The position numbers and the translations under genes are program-made. Shown here piece by piece: positions 9,157 through 18,781 of a stretch of DNA of 64,000 nucleotides. Source of the stretch: Deltaproteobacteria bacterium. GTDB lineage: Bacteria > Desulfobacterota > Desulfomonilia > UBA1062. The stretch lies in the NCBI GenBank assembly GCA_017992605.1, contig JAGOOG010000004.1, positions 1 through 64,000 of the forward strand, read 5' to 3'. Position 1 is the first letter of the stretch. Each line of letters starts with the position of its first letter. Below the pieces are notes generated by a model. It had not been told where the DNA came from, searched no databases, and was given only the letters and a program-made list of their open reading frames with translations.

Positions 9157-9183
9157 TTGACAACCATCATGTCATAATGACAT
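9157..9183 (+). promoter_or_regulatory. TTGACA box and 15-bp palindromic operator
   Basis: TTGACA (9157-9162) is followed by the odd-length palindrome ATGTCATAATGACAT (9169-9183), perfectly symmetric around its central A. The palindrome lies 22 bp ahead of the small zinc-ribbon gene. Its position across the expected -10 region suits a repressor site. The cognate regulator is unknown. Confidence 0.45.
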
Positions 9184-9204
9184 ACGGGCACAAGGAGGGT
9201 TCAC

Positions 9205-9378
9205 ATGCCGATCGACAAGGAACTGCTTGACATCCTCGTCTGTCCCAAGTGCAAGGGCGAGCTTGTCCTCGAGGAGGACGAAAGCGGGCTGATCTGCAAC
9301 GCGTGCAGGCTCAAGTACCGCATCGAGGACGAGATACCCATCATGCTCATCGACGAGGCCGTACCCCTGGACACCTGA
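9205..9378 (+). CDS. Trm112/YcaR-family small zinc-ribbon protein
   Basis: A 57-residue protein with two CxxC pairs (CPKCKG near residue 13 and CNACRL near 32) separated by an acidic stretch, and the conserved ending YRIEDEIPIMLIDEA. This is the bacterial Trm112-like (UPF0434) pattern, a zinc-binding helper of unclear function in bacteria; its eukaryotic relative activates methyltransferases. The ATG follows AAGGAGGG by 6 nt. The stop lies 2 bp before the purine nucleoside phosphorylase gene, so the two are almost certainly co-transcribed. A palindromic operator lies upstream. Confidence 0.88.
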   Translation: MPIDKELLDILVCPKCKGELVLEEDESGLICNACRLKYRIEDEIPIMLIDEAVPLDT

Positions 9379-9380
9379 GC

Positions 9381-10184
9381 ATGGACAGAGAGGCAAGGGC
9401 CGCAGAGGTCCTCCGGTCCTTTTACGGCATCAGCACGGCCGTCGTCCTCGGGACCGGACTGGGCGTCATGGAGCGTGAGATGGACATCCACGAGGCCTTC
9501 CCGTACGCCAAGATCCCGGGATTCCCGCAATCCACGGTCAAGGGCCACGCGGGCAGGCTGCTCATGGGACTTCTCGGGGGCAGGCAGGTGCTCGTCATGA
9601 GCGGCAGGTTCCACCTCTACGAGGGGTATTCGGCCGAGGACGTCACGGCGCCCATCCGGGTCTTCAGGATGCTCGGCGTGAAGAACCTGCTCATCTCGAA
9701 TGCGGCGGGAGGCCTGAGAAAGGACCTCGAGCCCGGCAGCGCCATGCTCATCACCGACCACCTCAACTTCACGGGCAGGAACCCGCTGGCCGGACCGAAC
9801 AGGGAGGAGTACGGCCCGCGCTTCCCGGACATGACGCAGCCCTACTCCCGAAGGCTCGCGGACCTGGCGAGAAAACGCGCGACGGAGAAGTCCATCGGGC
9901 TGCGCGAGGGCGTCTACGTCCAGGTCATGGGTCCGTCCATGGAGACCGCTGCCGAGACCAGGATGCTGCAGCGCATGGGCGCCGACGCGGTGGGCATGTC
10001 CACGGTCATGGAGGTGATCCAGGCCGTGCACTGCGGCATGGAGGTTCTCGCCGTCTCGGCCATCACGAACAACAACGATCCGGACAACTACGTGCCCGCC
10101 CCCATCGAGTCGGTCATCGCCAGCGCTGAGAAGGCGGGACCGGTCATCGCGGAGCTCTTCAGGGGCGTGCTGGAATCGATCTAA
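9381..10184 (+). CDS. Purine nucleoside phosphorylase (class I, trimeric type)
   Basis: A 267-residue PNP/MTAP-family enzyme. It shows VVLGTGLGVME (phosphate loop), GRFHLYEGYS, NAAGGLRKDLEPGSAML, the catalytic region VMGPSMETAAETRML, and the base-specificity segment AITNNN. The family cleaves purine nucleosides with phosphate to the free base and ribose-1-phosphate; Asn in the base site favours guanosine and inosine. It starts 2 bp after the Trm112-like gene and ends before a cluster of repeats that separates it from the convergent lon gene. Its likely role is purine salvage in the cytoplasm. Confidence 0.92.
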   Translation: MDREARAAEVLRSFYGISTAVVLGTGLGVMEREMDIHEAFPYAKIPGFPQSTVKGHAGRLLMGLLGGRQVLVMSGRFHLYEGYSAEDVTAPIRVFRMLGVKNLLISNAAGGLRKDLEPGSAMLITDHLNFTGRNPLAGPNREEYGPRFPDMTQPYSRRLADLARKRATEKSIGLREGVYVQVMGPSMETAAETRMLQRMGADAVGMSTVMEVIQAVHCGMEVLAVSAITNNNDPDNYVPAPIESVIASAEKAGPVIAELFRGVLESI

Positions 10185-10231
10185 TCCGGAAGACGGGCCC
10201 TGCAGGTCATCCCTGCAGAACCCTCAAAATG

Positions 10232-10375
10232 CAAAATGGGGTCAGAGTCGATTTTCGATCCAAAATGGGGTCGGAGTCGATTTTCCGCCATAAGGCTGGT
10301 TCAAGAAAATCGACTCCGACCCCATTTTTTCTCCATTTTTTCTTGTTCGGGAAAATCGACTCTGACCCCATTTTT
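10232..10375. repeat. Four GGGGTCAGAGTCGA repeats between convergent pnp and lon genes
   Basis: Two direct copies (10232-10255 and 10262-10284, the latter GGGGTCGGAGTCGA) face two inverted copies (10306-10329 and 10351-10374). The two inner copies carry the matching G/C change, so the array can fold into nested perfect hairpins. Runs of T follow the right-hand copies. The position between two converging 3' ends makes a bidirectional terminator role possible. Confidence 0.9.
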
Positions 10376-10396
10376 GGAAAGGGGCCCTTGTCCGCT

Positions 10397-12823
<2,427 letters not shown>

Positions 12824-12834
12824 GCCTGTGTCTC

Positions 12835-13236
12835 CTACGCTATCTCTATTCGCTTGACCTTCTTCGCCTCACCTTCGACCTTGGCGATCCTGACCCTGAG
12901 GATGCCGTCGACGAACCTGGCCTCGATCCTGGCCAGGTCGAACCGCTCGGGTATGTCAAGCTCCCTGGTGAACTTTCCGAAACCGCGCTCCATGCGTATG
13001 TAGCGCACTCCCCTGGCGGCGTGGGCGTCCTTCTTCATGCCCGTGACCACGAGCGAGCGCCCCATGACCTCCACGTTCACGTCGTCGGGGTTGACCCCGG
13101 GGATCTCCATCTCCACGCACAGCCCGTCGGCGCACTCGTAGACATCCAGCGGCGGATAGCACACCCCGAGCCGCTCCTCGTGGGCGTCCGGCCCCAGGAG
13201 CAGACCAATAACCTCTTGAAATCGCAAGTTAAACAT
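12835..13236 (-). CDS. hsp20: Hsp20/alpha-crystallin small heat-shock protein
   Basis: A 133-residue small chaperone. The alpha-crystallin domain spans about residues 28-125: [31 protein letters not shown], and the terminal-strand pattern [16 protein letters not shown] in place of the usual GVL motif. Small heat-shock proteins hold unfolding proteins for refolding or proteolysis. It is the first gene of an hsp20-lon operon whose promoter lies about 35-60 nt upstream. The N-terminal arm is short, as is common in deltaproteobacterial members. Confidence 0.93.
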   Translation of the reverse strand: MFNLRFQEVIGLLLGPDAHEERLGVCYPPLDVYECADGLCVEMEIPGVNPDDVNVEVMGRSLVVTGMKKDAHAARGVRYIRMERGFGKFTRELDIPERFDLARIEARFVDGILRVRIAKVEGEAKKVKRIEIA

Positions 13237-13269
13237 CCGATGCTTTTCCTTTCCTGAATCCCTAGTACC

Positions 13270-13297
13270 TTTATAGGATTGGTTCCCGGCAAGTCAA
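13270..13297 (-). promoter_or_regulatory. Promoter of the hsp20-lon operon
   Basis: On the minus strand TTGACT (13292-13297) and TATAAA (13270-13275) are 16 bp apart. The -35 box overlaps the last codons of hypD. A sigma32 consensus is not evident, so basal expression appears to come from a vegetative-type promoter. Confidence 0.55.
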
Positions 13298-14406
13298 GAT
13301 GCAGTGCCTCTCTTCCCTGCACAGGGATACGCATACCACGTGAAGCAGGCTCCCTCCCGGGACACCATGCACGGCCCGATGGGGTGTGCCGGGTTGCACG
13401 CGTGCCCGAAGAGGGGACACTCGACCGGGCTGGCCTTTCCCCGCAGGATGACGCCGCACATGCAGCCCATGATGTCGCTGGATTCCATGATGGGGACATC
13501 CACCCTGGCCAGCGCGTTGAAGGAGGCGTACCCGTCCCTGAAGACGAGGCCGCTGTCGTCCACGACGCCCAGGCCCCGCCACTCGGCGGGGACGGCCGTG
13601 AAGACCTCTTCCAGCAGGTCTTTCATGACGGTGGGCCCGCCGGGCCCCGCCGGGTCGGCATACCGGTCCTCCACCTCGCGTCTCCCGTCTTCGATCTGCC
13701 CGAGGATCGCGGAGATGCCCTCCAGTATGCTCTCGATCCCATAGCCGATGATCGCCGCCCTGCCCTGTCCCGGGATGCCACCATAGCACTCGGGGCCGAC
13801 GACGGCCCCCACGGGTCCGGGGCAGAGCACGCCGTCGAGGGCGAGTTCCGGGTCGCCCAGGAGCATCCCGATGGTCGGCCGGATGGACCTGTACACGGAG
13901 AAGACCGAGAGGTTCGCGATCCCGTGCTCCGTGCAGGCCCTGACCAGGCATGCCGCCTCTGCGGCCGCGTCTTCGAATCCGATGCCCATGTAGACGACCT
14001 CTCTGCGCGGGTTCTCCCTGGCAGTCTCGAGCGCATCCAGGGGAGATGAGGCCTCCCGCACGTCGGCACCCTGTCCCGCGAGCTTCCTCAGGCTGCCGCC
14101 GCCGGAGCCCGGCACCGCGAGCATGTCGCTGCAGGCAAGGAAAATGACGTTCTTCCTGCCTGCCAGGACCAGGGCGGTGTCCACGTCCCTGCCCGGGGTC
14201 ACGCACACCGGGCAGCCGGGCCCCGACAGGAGCCGGATGTTCCCGGGCAGCGCCGCTCTTATGCCGAACCGGCCGATGGCGCTCGTATGCCTCCCGCACG
14301 TCTCGAGGAGCGTCACCGTCCTGCCGATGCGGTCCGCCTGCCCCCGGATCTCGTCGGTCAGCCGCAGGGCTCCGGCGCCGGGGTGGGTCTCGTTCACGCT
14401 GTTCAT
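13294..14406 (-). CDS. hypD: [NiFe]-hydrogenase maturation protein HypD
   Basis: A 370-residue HypD with its diagnostic cysteines: SGPGCPVCVTP near residue 70, GCMCGVILRG, HACNPAHPIGPCM and the C-terminal EGACFTWYAYPC that binds a [4Fe-4S] cluster. With HypC it forms the scaffold on which the Fe(CN)2CO centre is assembled. ATG 14406 was chosen for its AAGGAG site; an ATG at 14454 would add 16 residues without one. No other hyp gene or [NiFe]-hydrogenase gene is in the window, so it is separated from its usual partners. Divergent from umuD. Confidence 0.93.
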   Translation of the reverse strand: MNSVNETHPGAGALRLTDEIRGQADRIGRTVTLLETCGRHTSAIGRFGIRAALPGNIRLLSGPGCPVCVTPGRDVDTALVLAGRKNVIFLACSDMLAVPGSGGGSLRKLAGQGADVREASSPLDALETARENPRREVVYMGIGFEDAAAEAACLVRACTEHGIANLSVFSVYRSIRPTIGMLLGDPELALDGVLCPGPVGAVVGPECYGGIPGQGRAAIIGYGIESILEGISAILGQIEDGRREVEDRYADPAGPGGPTVMKDLLEEVFTAVPAEWRGLGVVDDSGLVFRDGYASFNALARVDVPIMESSDIMGCMCGVILRGKASPVECPLFGHACNPAHPIGPCMVSREGACFTWYAYPCAGKRGTAS

Positions 14407-14524
14407 GGTTGCCGTGGTCTCCTTAGCAGGGCCGGTGTCTCCGTGCAAGGACATCCTGCGCGAAGAGACCTGCCCCTCATCAAACCTCTCTCCATGTCAG
14501 GATCGGCTCGACCGGGGTCCTTTC

Positions 14525-14553
14525 TTTACACCCGGCTGTCCCGGTGCTACAAT
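14525..14553 (+). promoter_or_regulatory. umuDC promoter, adjacent to the start codon
   Basis: TTTACA (14525-14530) and TACAAT (14548-14553) are 17 bp apart. The predicted transcription start is within a few nt of the GTG at 14562, and there is no Shine-Dalgarno, so umuD may be translated from a leaderless mRNA. I could not identify a LexA box with confidence. Confidence 0.6.
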
Positions 14554-14561
14554 GGCTGGTC

Positions 14562-15005
14562 GTGAAAGAGGACAACCACACCCGCGTGAACGCCATCTGG
14601 GGGTTCGAGGCCAGGACCTCCCTCGAGGTCCCGCTCTTCACGGCAGGCATCTCGGCGGGCTTCCCCTCCCCGGCGGACGACTTCATCGACGCGAGGCTCG
14701 ACCTCAACGAGTTCCTCATCGCCCACCCGGCCGCCACCTTCTTCGTGCGGGTGGAGGGCACCTCCATGATCGAGGCCGGCATCCACCCGGGGGACATCCT
14801 CATCGTGGACAGGGCCCTGGAGGCCAAGCCGGGCAGCATCGTCATCGCGGTCATCGACGGCGAGTTCACGGTGAAGCGCTTCCACTGCGCGGGCGGCAGG
14901 CGCCTCCTGCTGGCCGAGAACCCGCGCTTCTCGCCCATCGAGATCACCGAGGGCATGAACGCCGAGGTGTGGGGCGTGGTGAGCTACGTGATACACAGGG
15001 TGTAG
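14562..15005 (+). CDS. umuD: UmuD-like LexA/S24-family self-cleaving protein
   Basis: A 147-residue S24 peptidase. It has the Ala-Gly cleavage site in GISAGFPSPADD, the UmuD signature FLIAHPAATFFVRVEGTSMI with the nucleophilic Ser, and the general-base Lys in GEFTVKRF. In SOS mutagenesis RecA triggers cleavage to UmuD', which joins UmuC as DNA polymerase V. I chose GTG 14562, which gives a normal UmuD length and lies just behind the promoter. umuC follows after 141 bp containing a striking inverted repeat. Confidence 0.9.
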   Translation: MKEDNHTRVNAIWGFEARTSLEVPLFTAGISAGFPSPADDFIDARLDLNEFLIAHPAATFFVRVEGTSMIEAGIHPGDILIVDRALEAKPGSIVIAVIDGEFTVKRFHCAGGRRLLLAENPRFSPIEITEGMNAEVWGVVSYVIHRV

Positions 15006-15039
15006 GAGAAACGAATAAACGGCTCGAGAGAATGAACCC

Positions 15040-15121
15040 CCTCGAATCGAGCATTTCCCTGTCCAACAGGTCCTTCATTCTGCAGGACAACCGAGAGGAC
15101 AGGGAAATGCTCGATTCGAGG
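15040..15121. repeat. 25-bp perfect inverted repeat between umuD and umuC
   Basis: Positions 15040-15064 and 15097-15121 are exact reverse complements over all 25 bp and enclose a 32-nt loop with a further 5-bp inner pair (GTCCT/AGGAC). Each arm contains the smaller palindrome CTCGAATCGAG. In RNA it would form a very stable hairpin 26 nt before the umuC start; in DNA it resembles the ends of a miniature mobile element. No U-tract follows. Confidence 0.85.
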
Positions 15122-15146
15122 AGGCCAAATTAAAAACCCTGAATCT

Positions 15147-16418
15147 ATGGCAACGGACAAGACCTTCGCCCTCGTCGACTGCAACAACTTCTACGCGTCC
15201 TGCGAGCGGGTGTTCGACCCGACGCTTGCGGGCAGGGCCGTGGTGGTGCTCTCCAACAACGACGGGTGCATCATCGCGCGGTCCGAGGAGGCCAAGGCAT
15301 TGGGGATCCGCATGGGGCAGCCGCTCTTCGAGTGCCGGGACCTCATCGCCCGGCACGGGGTGCACGTCTTCTCCTCCAACTTCGGGCTCTACGGCGACCT
15401 GTCGCGCCGGGTCATGGAGACGCTTGCCTCCTTCACGCCGGACATGGAGGTCTACTCCATCGACGAGGCCTTCCTCGACCTCGCGGGCATCCCGGGAGAC
15501 CCGGCCGCGTACGCCGGGACCATCCGGAGGACCGTGCAGCAGTGGGTGGGCATCCCGGTTTCCATCGGCATCGGTCCATCCAAGACCCTGGCCAAGGCCG
15601 CGGCGAAGGCGGCCAAGAAGCACCCCGCGTGCGGCGGCGTCCTCGACGTGGCGGGCCGCGAGGAGGAGACGCTCGCCGGCATCGGGGTGGAAGACGTCTG
15701 GGGCGTGGGGCGCCGGTACGCCAAACTGCTCAGGAGCCACGGGATCCTCACCGCCCTCGACCTCAGGAACGCGCCGGATGCCTGGGTGAAAAAGCACATG
15801 ACCGTCGCGGGACTGCGCACGGTCCTGGAGCTCAGGGGAACCTCCTGCCTCCCTCTCGAGGACGCCGAGCCGCCGAGGAAAGCCATCCTCTGCTCCCGGT
15901 CCTTCGGCAGGAAGGTCTACCGGATCGAGGAACTGGAGGAGGCGGCGGCCGCGTACGCGGCCCGGGCCGCCGAGAAGCTCCGGGACCAGAACTCCGCGGC
16001 CTCTGCCATCCAGGTGATCCTCATCGAGTTCCCCTTCAACGAGGGCTACCCGAAGACCCGGCTCTGCTCGGCGACGCTGCCCGTGGCCACGGCCTACACC
16101 CCGGAGCTCATCCGCGCCGCCAAGGCCCTGCTGCGGCGCGTCTACCGGAAGGGCCCGGCCTACCGGAAGGTGGGGGTCATGCTCTCGGGCATCGTGCAGC
16201 GGGGCCAGGTGCAGCTGAGCCTCTTCCACGAGGGCCGCGAGGGGGACCGGGAGATCGGCCTCATGCACACCGTGGACGCGGTGAACCGGCGGTGGGGCCG
16301 CGGCACGCTCGCCTTCGCCGCATCGGGCTTCGCGCGGCCCTGGTGGATGCGCCAGGCGAGAAGGTCCGGCCAGTTCACCACGTCGTGGAACGACCTGCCG
16401 AGGGCGAAGGCGTGCTGA
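15147..16418 (+). CDS. umuC: DNA polymerase V catalytic subunit UmuC (Y-family)
   Basis: A 423-residue Y-family polymerase. It starts with FALVDCNNFYASCERVF, followed by the catalytic acidic pair in VYSIDEAFLD, the helix-hairpin-helix region (GVEDVWGVGRRYAKLL), the little-finger domain, and the UmuC C-terminal domain with FFHEG-like SLFHEG and the ending WWMRQ. It performs error-prone translesion synthesis with UmuD'. Length and domain order are normal. The inverted repeat upstream may tune its level relative to UmuD. I see no second error-prone polymerase nearby. Confidence 0.95.
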   Translation: MATDKTFALVDCNNFYASCERVFDPTLAGRAVVVLSNNDGCIIARSEEAKALGIRMGQPLFECRDLIARHGVHVFSSNFGLYGDLSRRVMETLASFTPDMEVYSIDEAFLDLAGIPGDPAAYAGTIRRTVQQWVGIPVSIGIGPSKTLAKAAAKAAKKHPACGGVLDVAGREEETLAGIGVEDVWGVGRRYAKLLRSHGILTALDLRNAPDAWVKKHMTVAGLRTVLELRGTSCLPLEDAEPPRKAILCSRSFGRKVYRIEELEEAAAAYAARAAEKLRDQNSAASAIQVILIEFPFNEGYPKTRLCSATLPVATAYTPELIRAAKALLRRVYRKGPAYRKVGVMLSGIVQRGQVQLSLFHEGREGDREIGLMHTVDAVNRRWGRGTLAFAASGFARPWWMRQARRSGQFTTSWNDLPRAKAC

Positions 16419-16460
16419 ATCCTCCGTGGACGGTCGCTGCCTCGACCTCCGGCTTCTTTC

Positions 16461-16874
16461 TCACTCCCGCTCCGGCGATATGAGCCTTACCCCGGGGAAA
16501 CACGATGCGACCCGGGCGGTATCCCGGGTGATGAGGGGCCACCCCGCCACGGCGGCATGGGCGCCGATGAAAAGGTCAGGCAGGGGAGAGGTCTTTTTGC
16601 CGGATCGCCTCCGGTAGGCAAGAAAGGCCTTGCCGGCCAGGAACAGCGCTTCCCTGGGGATCTCCTCGAAGACGATGCCGCTTCCTTGGATGACTGCTTC
16701 GAGCTCTTCGATCCGAGAAAAACCGATCGAGACTTCCGCGTATATGACCGGGTTGATGCTGAGCACGTGGCTCGTCCGGTAGCGATCGAGGATCCCCTCC
16801 GACCAGTCTCCCCAGCCGGGGTCGTTCTCGAACACATCGAGCAGGACGTTCGAGTCCACCAGGACGCGGTTCAT
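16461..16874 (-). CDS. vapC: VapC-type PIN-domain toxin
   Basis: A 137-residue PIN-domain ribonuclease with the expected acidic residues: Asp in VLVDSNVLLD, Glu in IYAEVS, Asp in SPLPDLFIGAHA and the TRD near the C-terminus. VapC toxins cut tRNA or rRNA until the antitoxin binds them. It overlaps the upstream AbrB-type antitoxin gene by 4 nt, a typical toxin-antitoxin arrangement, and converges on umuC with a 42-bp gap. The active site appears intact, so the pair is probably functional. Confidence 0.9.
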   Translation of the reverse strand: MNRVLVDSNVLLDVFENDPGWGDWSEGILDRYRTSHVLSINPVIYAEVSIGFSRIEELEAVIQGSGIVFEEIPREALFLAGKAFLAYRRRSGKKTSPLPDLFIGAHAAVAGWPLITRDTARVASCFPGVRLISPERE

Positions 16875-17098
16875 TCGTCCACCCTCGTGAGCTTCATGAT
16901 CTCGTCGGTGGTCATCTTCACCGTCGCGCTCCCGCGGAATCTCCTAAATCCGCTCCGCTTCATCTCAGGGTGGTTCTTCTTGACAAGCACGACTTTTCCG
17001 TCCTTCTCGATGAATTCCACCTCGGCGCCGGGCCGTATGTTCATCTTCTCCCTGATGTCCTGGGGGATGGTTACCTGTCCCTTGACGGTGACGCGCAT
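16871..17098 (-). CDS. vapB: AbrB/SpoVT-family antitoxin
   Basis: A 75-residue protein with an N-terminal swapped-hairpin AbrB domain (RVTVKGQVTIPQDIREKMNI, then RPGAEVEFIEKDGKVVLVKK) and a basic, toxin-binding C-terminal tail ending TRVDE. It pairs with the overlapping PIN-domain toxin and should repress the operon. A GGAGGGACC sequence precedes the ATG. A palindromic operator lies directly upstream. Confidence 0.9.
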   Translation of the reverse strand: MRVTVKGQVTIPQDIREKMNIRPGAEVEFIEKDGKVVLVKKNHPEMKRSGFRRFRGSATVKMTTDEIMKLTRVDE

Positions 17099-17114
17099 GG
17101 TCCCTCCTGCATGA

Positions 17115-17137
17115 GTAATACCGGTAATAGTATTACC
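17115..17137 (-). promoter_or_regulatory. Operator of the AbrB-VapC pair
   Basis: Two overlapping GTAATA-type half-site pairs occur 17-39 nt before the antitoxin start. The core GGTAATAGTATTACC (17123-17137) is a 15-bp palindrome, and a further half-site GTAATACC lies at 17115-17122. This is the expected site for cooperative autorepression. Confidence 0.6.
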
Positions 17138-17179
17138 ACGGGCATGGCAAAGAGTCTATCGATGAAGCGTGAAGGGCAA

Positions 17180-17851
17180 TCAGTCCTTTCCCGTCTCCTG
17201 CTCCACTTCGCGGTCGAAGTCGCCCTGCTGCCAGTTCTCGTCGGGCCGGTACTCCCTGATGAAGGTCTCCATGATGGCCTCGATGGGCACGTCGGCGAAC
17301 TCGCCGCGGTAGCCGAGGTATTCCATGTGCATGTTCCCGTCGAGGTCGAAGGGGTGGTAGATGGAGTCGGTGCGGCCGTCGAAGTTCAGGGGCCGCAGGC
17401 GGAACTTCTCGCAGAGCTCGATGTTGAAGGCGGGCGTTGCCTTGACCCACTTCCCCTCCAGGTGGATGGACGTGTAGCCGTGCCAGTAGAACACGTCGGT
17501 CTTCATCTGCTCGCGCATGCGCGCCGTGGTGAGGTGGTTGCGCACGTCCGCGTATCCCAGGCGCGCGGGGATACCCTTCACCCTGCAGCAGGCGGCCAGG
17601 AGGATGGCCTTGGCCACGCACCAGCCCCGCCGCGTGCGCAGCGTGGTGCTGGCCCTCAGGCCCTCCACGGACAGGTCCAGGGTGTACGGGTCGTAGCGGA
17701 TGTCGTCGCGTACGGCATAGTAGAGCCTGACGGCCTGGTCCACCGGGTCGGGCGAGTCACCGGCGTTCCCTGTCGCATAATCGACGATGGTCGGGTGGTC
17801 GCAGTCGATGGTGGGCGTGCACGCGAGGTAGGGGAGCATGTCTTCGTTCAT
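17180..17851 (-). CDS. Transglutaminase-like cysteine protease-fold protein
   Basis: A 223-residue cytoplasmic protein of the transglutaminase-like superfamily. The nucleophile is in RRGWCVAKAILLAACCR and the histidine in FYWHGYTSIHLEGKW. The Asp normally found about 15 residues after the His is replaced by Thr (KATPAFN); an Asn nearby may substitute, as in a recognisable subgroup. Members include peptidases and amidases; function here is unknown. ATG 17851 has AAAGGAG 13 nt upstream; an upstream ATG (17878) and GTG are alternatives. It is alone on its strand, followed by an array of repeats. Confidence 0.8.
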   Translation of the reverse strand: MNEDMLPYLACTPTIDCDHPTIVDYATGNAGDSPDPVDQAVRLYYAVRDDIRYDPYTLDLSVEGLRASTTLRTRRGWCVAKAILLAACCRVKGIPARLGYADVRNHLTTARMREQMKTDVFYWHGYTSIHLEGKWVKATPAFNIELCEKFRLRPLNFDGRTDSIYHPFDLDGNMHMEYLGYRGEFADVPIEAIMETFIREYRPDENWQQGDFDREVEQETGKD

Positions 17852-17899
17852 GGCGTTCTTTATACTCCTTTCGTCCATCCCTGTCACCGCATGTATCTT

Positions 17900-18060
17900 A
17901 AAATGGGGTCAGAGTCGATTTTCCCTAACCCCTTTTTACTCACGAGCTGAAAAATCGACTCTGACCCCATTTTGCCCACACGAGCTGGAAAATCGACTCT
18001 GACCCCATTTTTCCCCCATTTTGCCCACACGAGCTGGAAAATCGACTCTGACCCCATTTT
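17900..18060. repeat. Four GGGGTCAGAGTCGA repeats upstream of the transglutaminase-like gene
   Basis: One direct copy (17900-17922) and three inverted copies (17950-17973, 17988-18012, 18037-18060). The inverted copies are separated by a repeated spacer containing GCCCACACGAGCTGG, so the array seems to have grown by tandem duplication of a unit of about 38-49 bp. It lies between the transglutaminase start and the formate dehydrogenase terminator. Confidence 0.9.
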
Positions 18061-18077
18061 TCCTGCAGTGCTTCTCG

Positions 18078-18110
18078 GGAAAAAGAAAGGGCCCCGGTCG
18101 GGGCCCTTTC
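18078..18110 (-). terminator. Intrinsic terminator of the fdnGHI operon
   Basis: A perfect 12-bp GC-rich stem (GAAAGGGCCCCG, 18085-18096, with 18099-18110) and a 2-nt spacer is followed on the minus strand by TTTTT. It lies 22 nt after the cytochrome subunit stop. Confidence 0.85.
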
Positions 18111-18131
18111 CGTGTCGATTCCTTCAGGCTT

Positions 18132-18779
18132 CTATGCGATCTTGGTCTCGTCGTCTTTCTTGCCTCGATCCGCGTACCAGCGCGGGCAGTGGGTCTGGCA
18201 CCAGGCCTTGGACACGTACCCGGTGATCATGGCGGAGACCGTGCCCGGGTTGCCTGCCGTGCCCAGGTAGATGTGGATCATGATGAAGGCTGCCAGCACG
18301 ACCACGGCTCCTGCGTGGAGCATGTACATGATGCGCGCCAGCACGACCGGGACCGCGGCCGGGTTCCACAGCCACATGAACAGTCCCGTAACCACGATGA
18401 CGATGCCGCAGGCGATGAGGCACCAGAAGAATGCCTTCTGGCCTGCGTTGTACTTGTAGACCGGGGGCAGGTCCTTGACCGGCCAGAGGTAGCCGCCCGC
18501 CTTGAGGACCCACTGGAGGTCGGGCTGCTCGAACTCGCAGTCCTTCTTCCAGAGGTAGTAGGAGTAGACGAGCATGCCGCCGAAGATGAGGCCCGAGTAG
18601 ATGTGCATGAGCTTGGCGGCATAGTGTCCGCCCAGCAGCGTGGGGATGAAGCTCCAGGAGTGGAACATCAGGCCGACACCGGTTATGATGCAGAAGAGAC
18701 AGCTGGCCGCGAGCACCCAGTGCACGACCCGCTCCTCCACGTCCGTGATCCGTACCATATTCTCTTCATGGGCAGACAT
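18132..18779 (-). CDS. fdnI: Formate dehydrogenase cytochrome b subunit (FdnI-like)
   Basis: A 215-residue inner-membrane cytochrome b of the formate dehydrogenase gamma family with four hydrophobic spans. Candidate haem histidines are in RVVHWVLA, AKLMHIYSG, YMLHAG and MIHIYLG. It would take electrons from the FeS subunit and pass them to quinone or a periplasmic carrier. It starts 2 bp after fdnH and ends the operon just before a strong terminator. Confidence 0.88.
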   Translation of the reverse strand: MSAHEENMVRITDVEERVVHWVLAASCLFCIITGVGLMFHSWSFIPTLLGGHYAAKLMHIYSGLIFGGMLVYSYYLWKKDCEFEQPDLQWVLKAGGYLWPVKDLPPVYKYNAGQKAFFWCLIACGIVIVVTGLFMWLWNPAAVPVVLARIMYMLHAGAVVVLAAFIMIHIYLGTAGNPGTVSAMITGYVSKAWCQTHCPRWYADRGKKDDETKIA

Positions 18780-18781
18780 GC

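Noticed and set aside
14536-14556. An E. coli-type LexA box (CTGT-N8-ACAG) at umuD
   Set aside because: CTGT and ACAA are present but at N9 spacing and with a mismatch; deltaproteobacterial LexA sites differ, so no claim is made.
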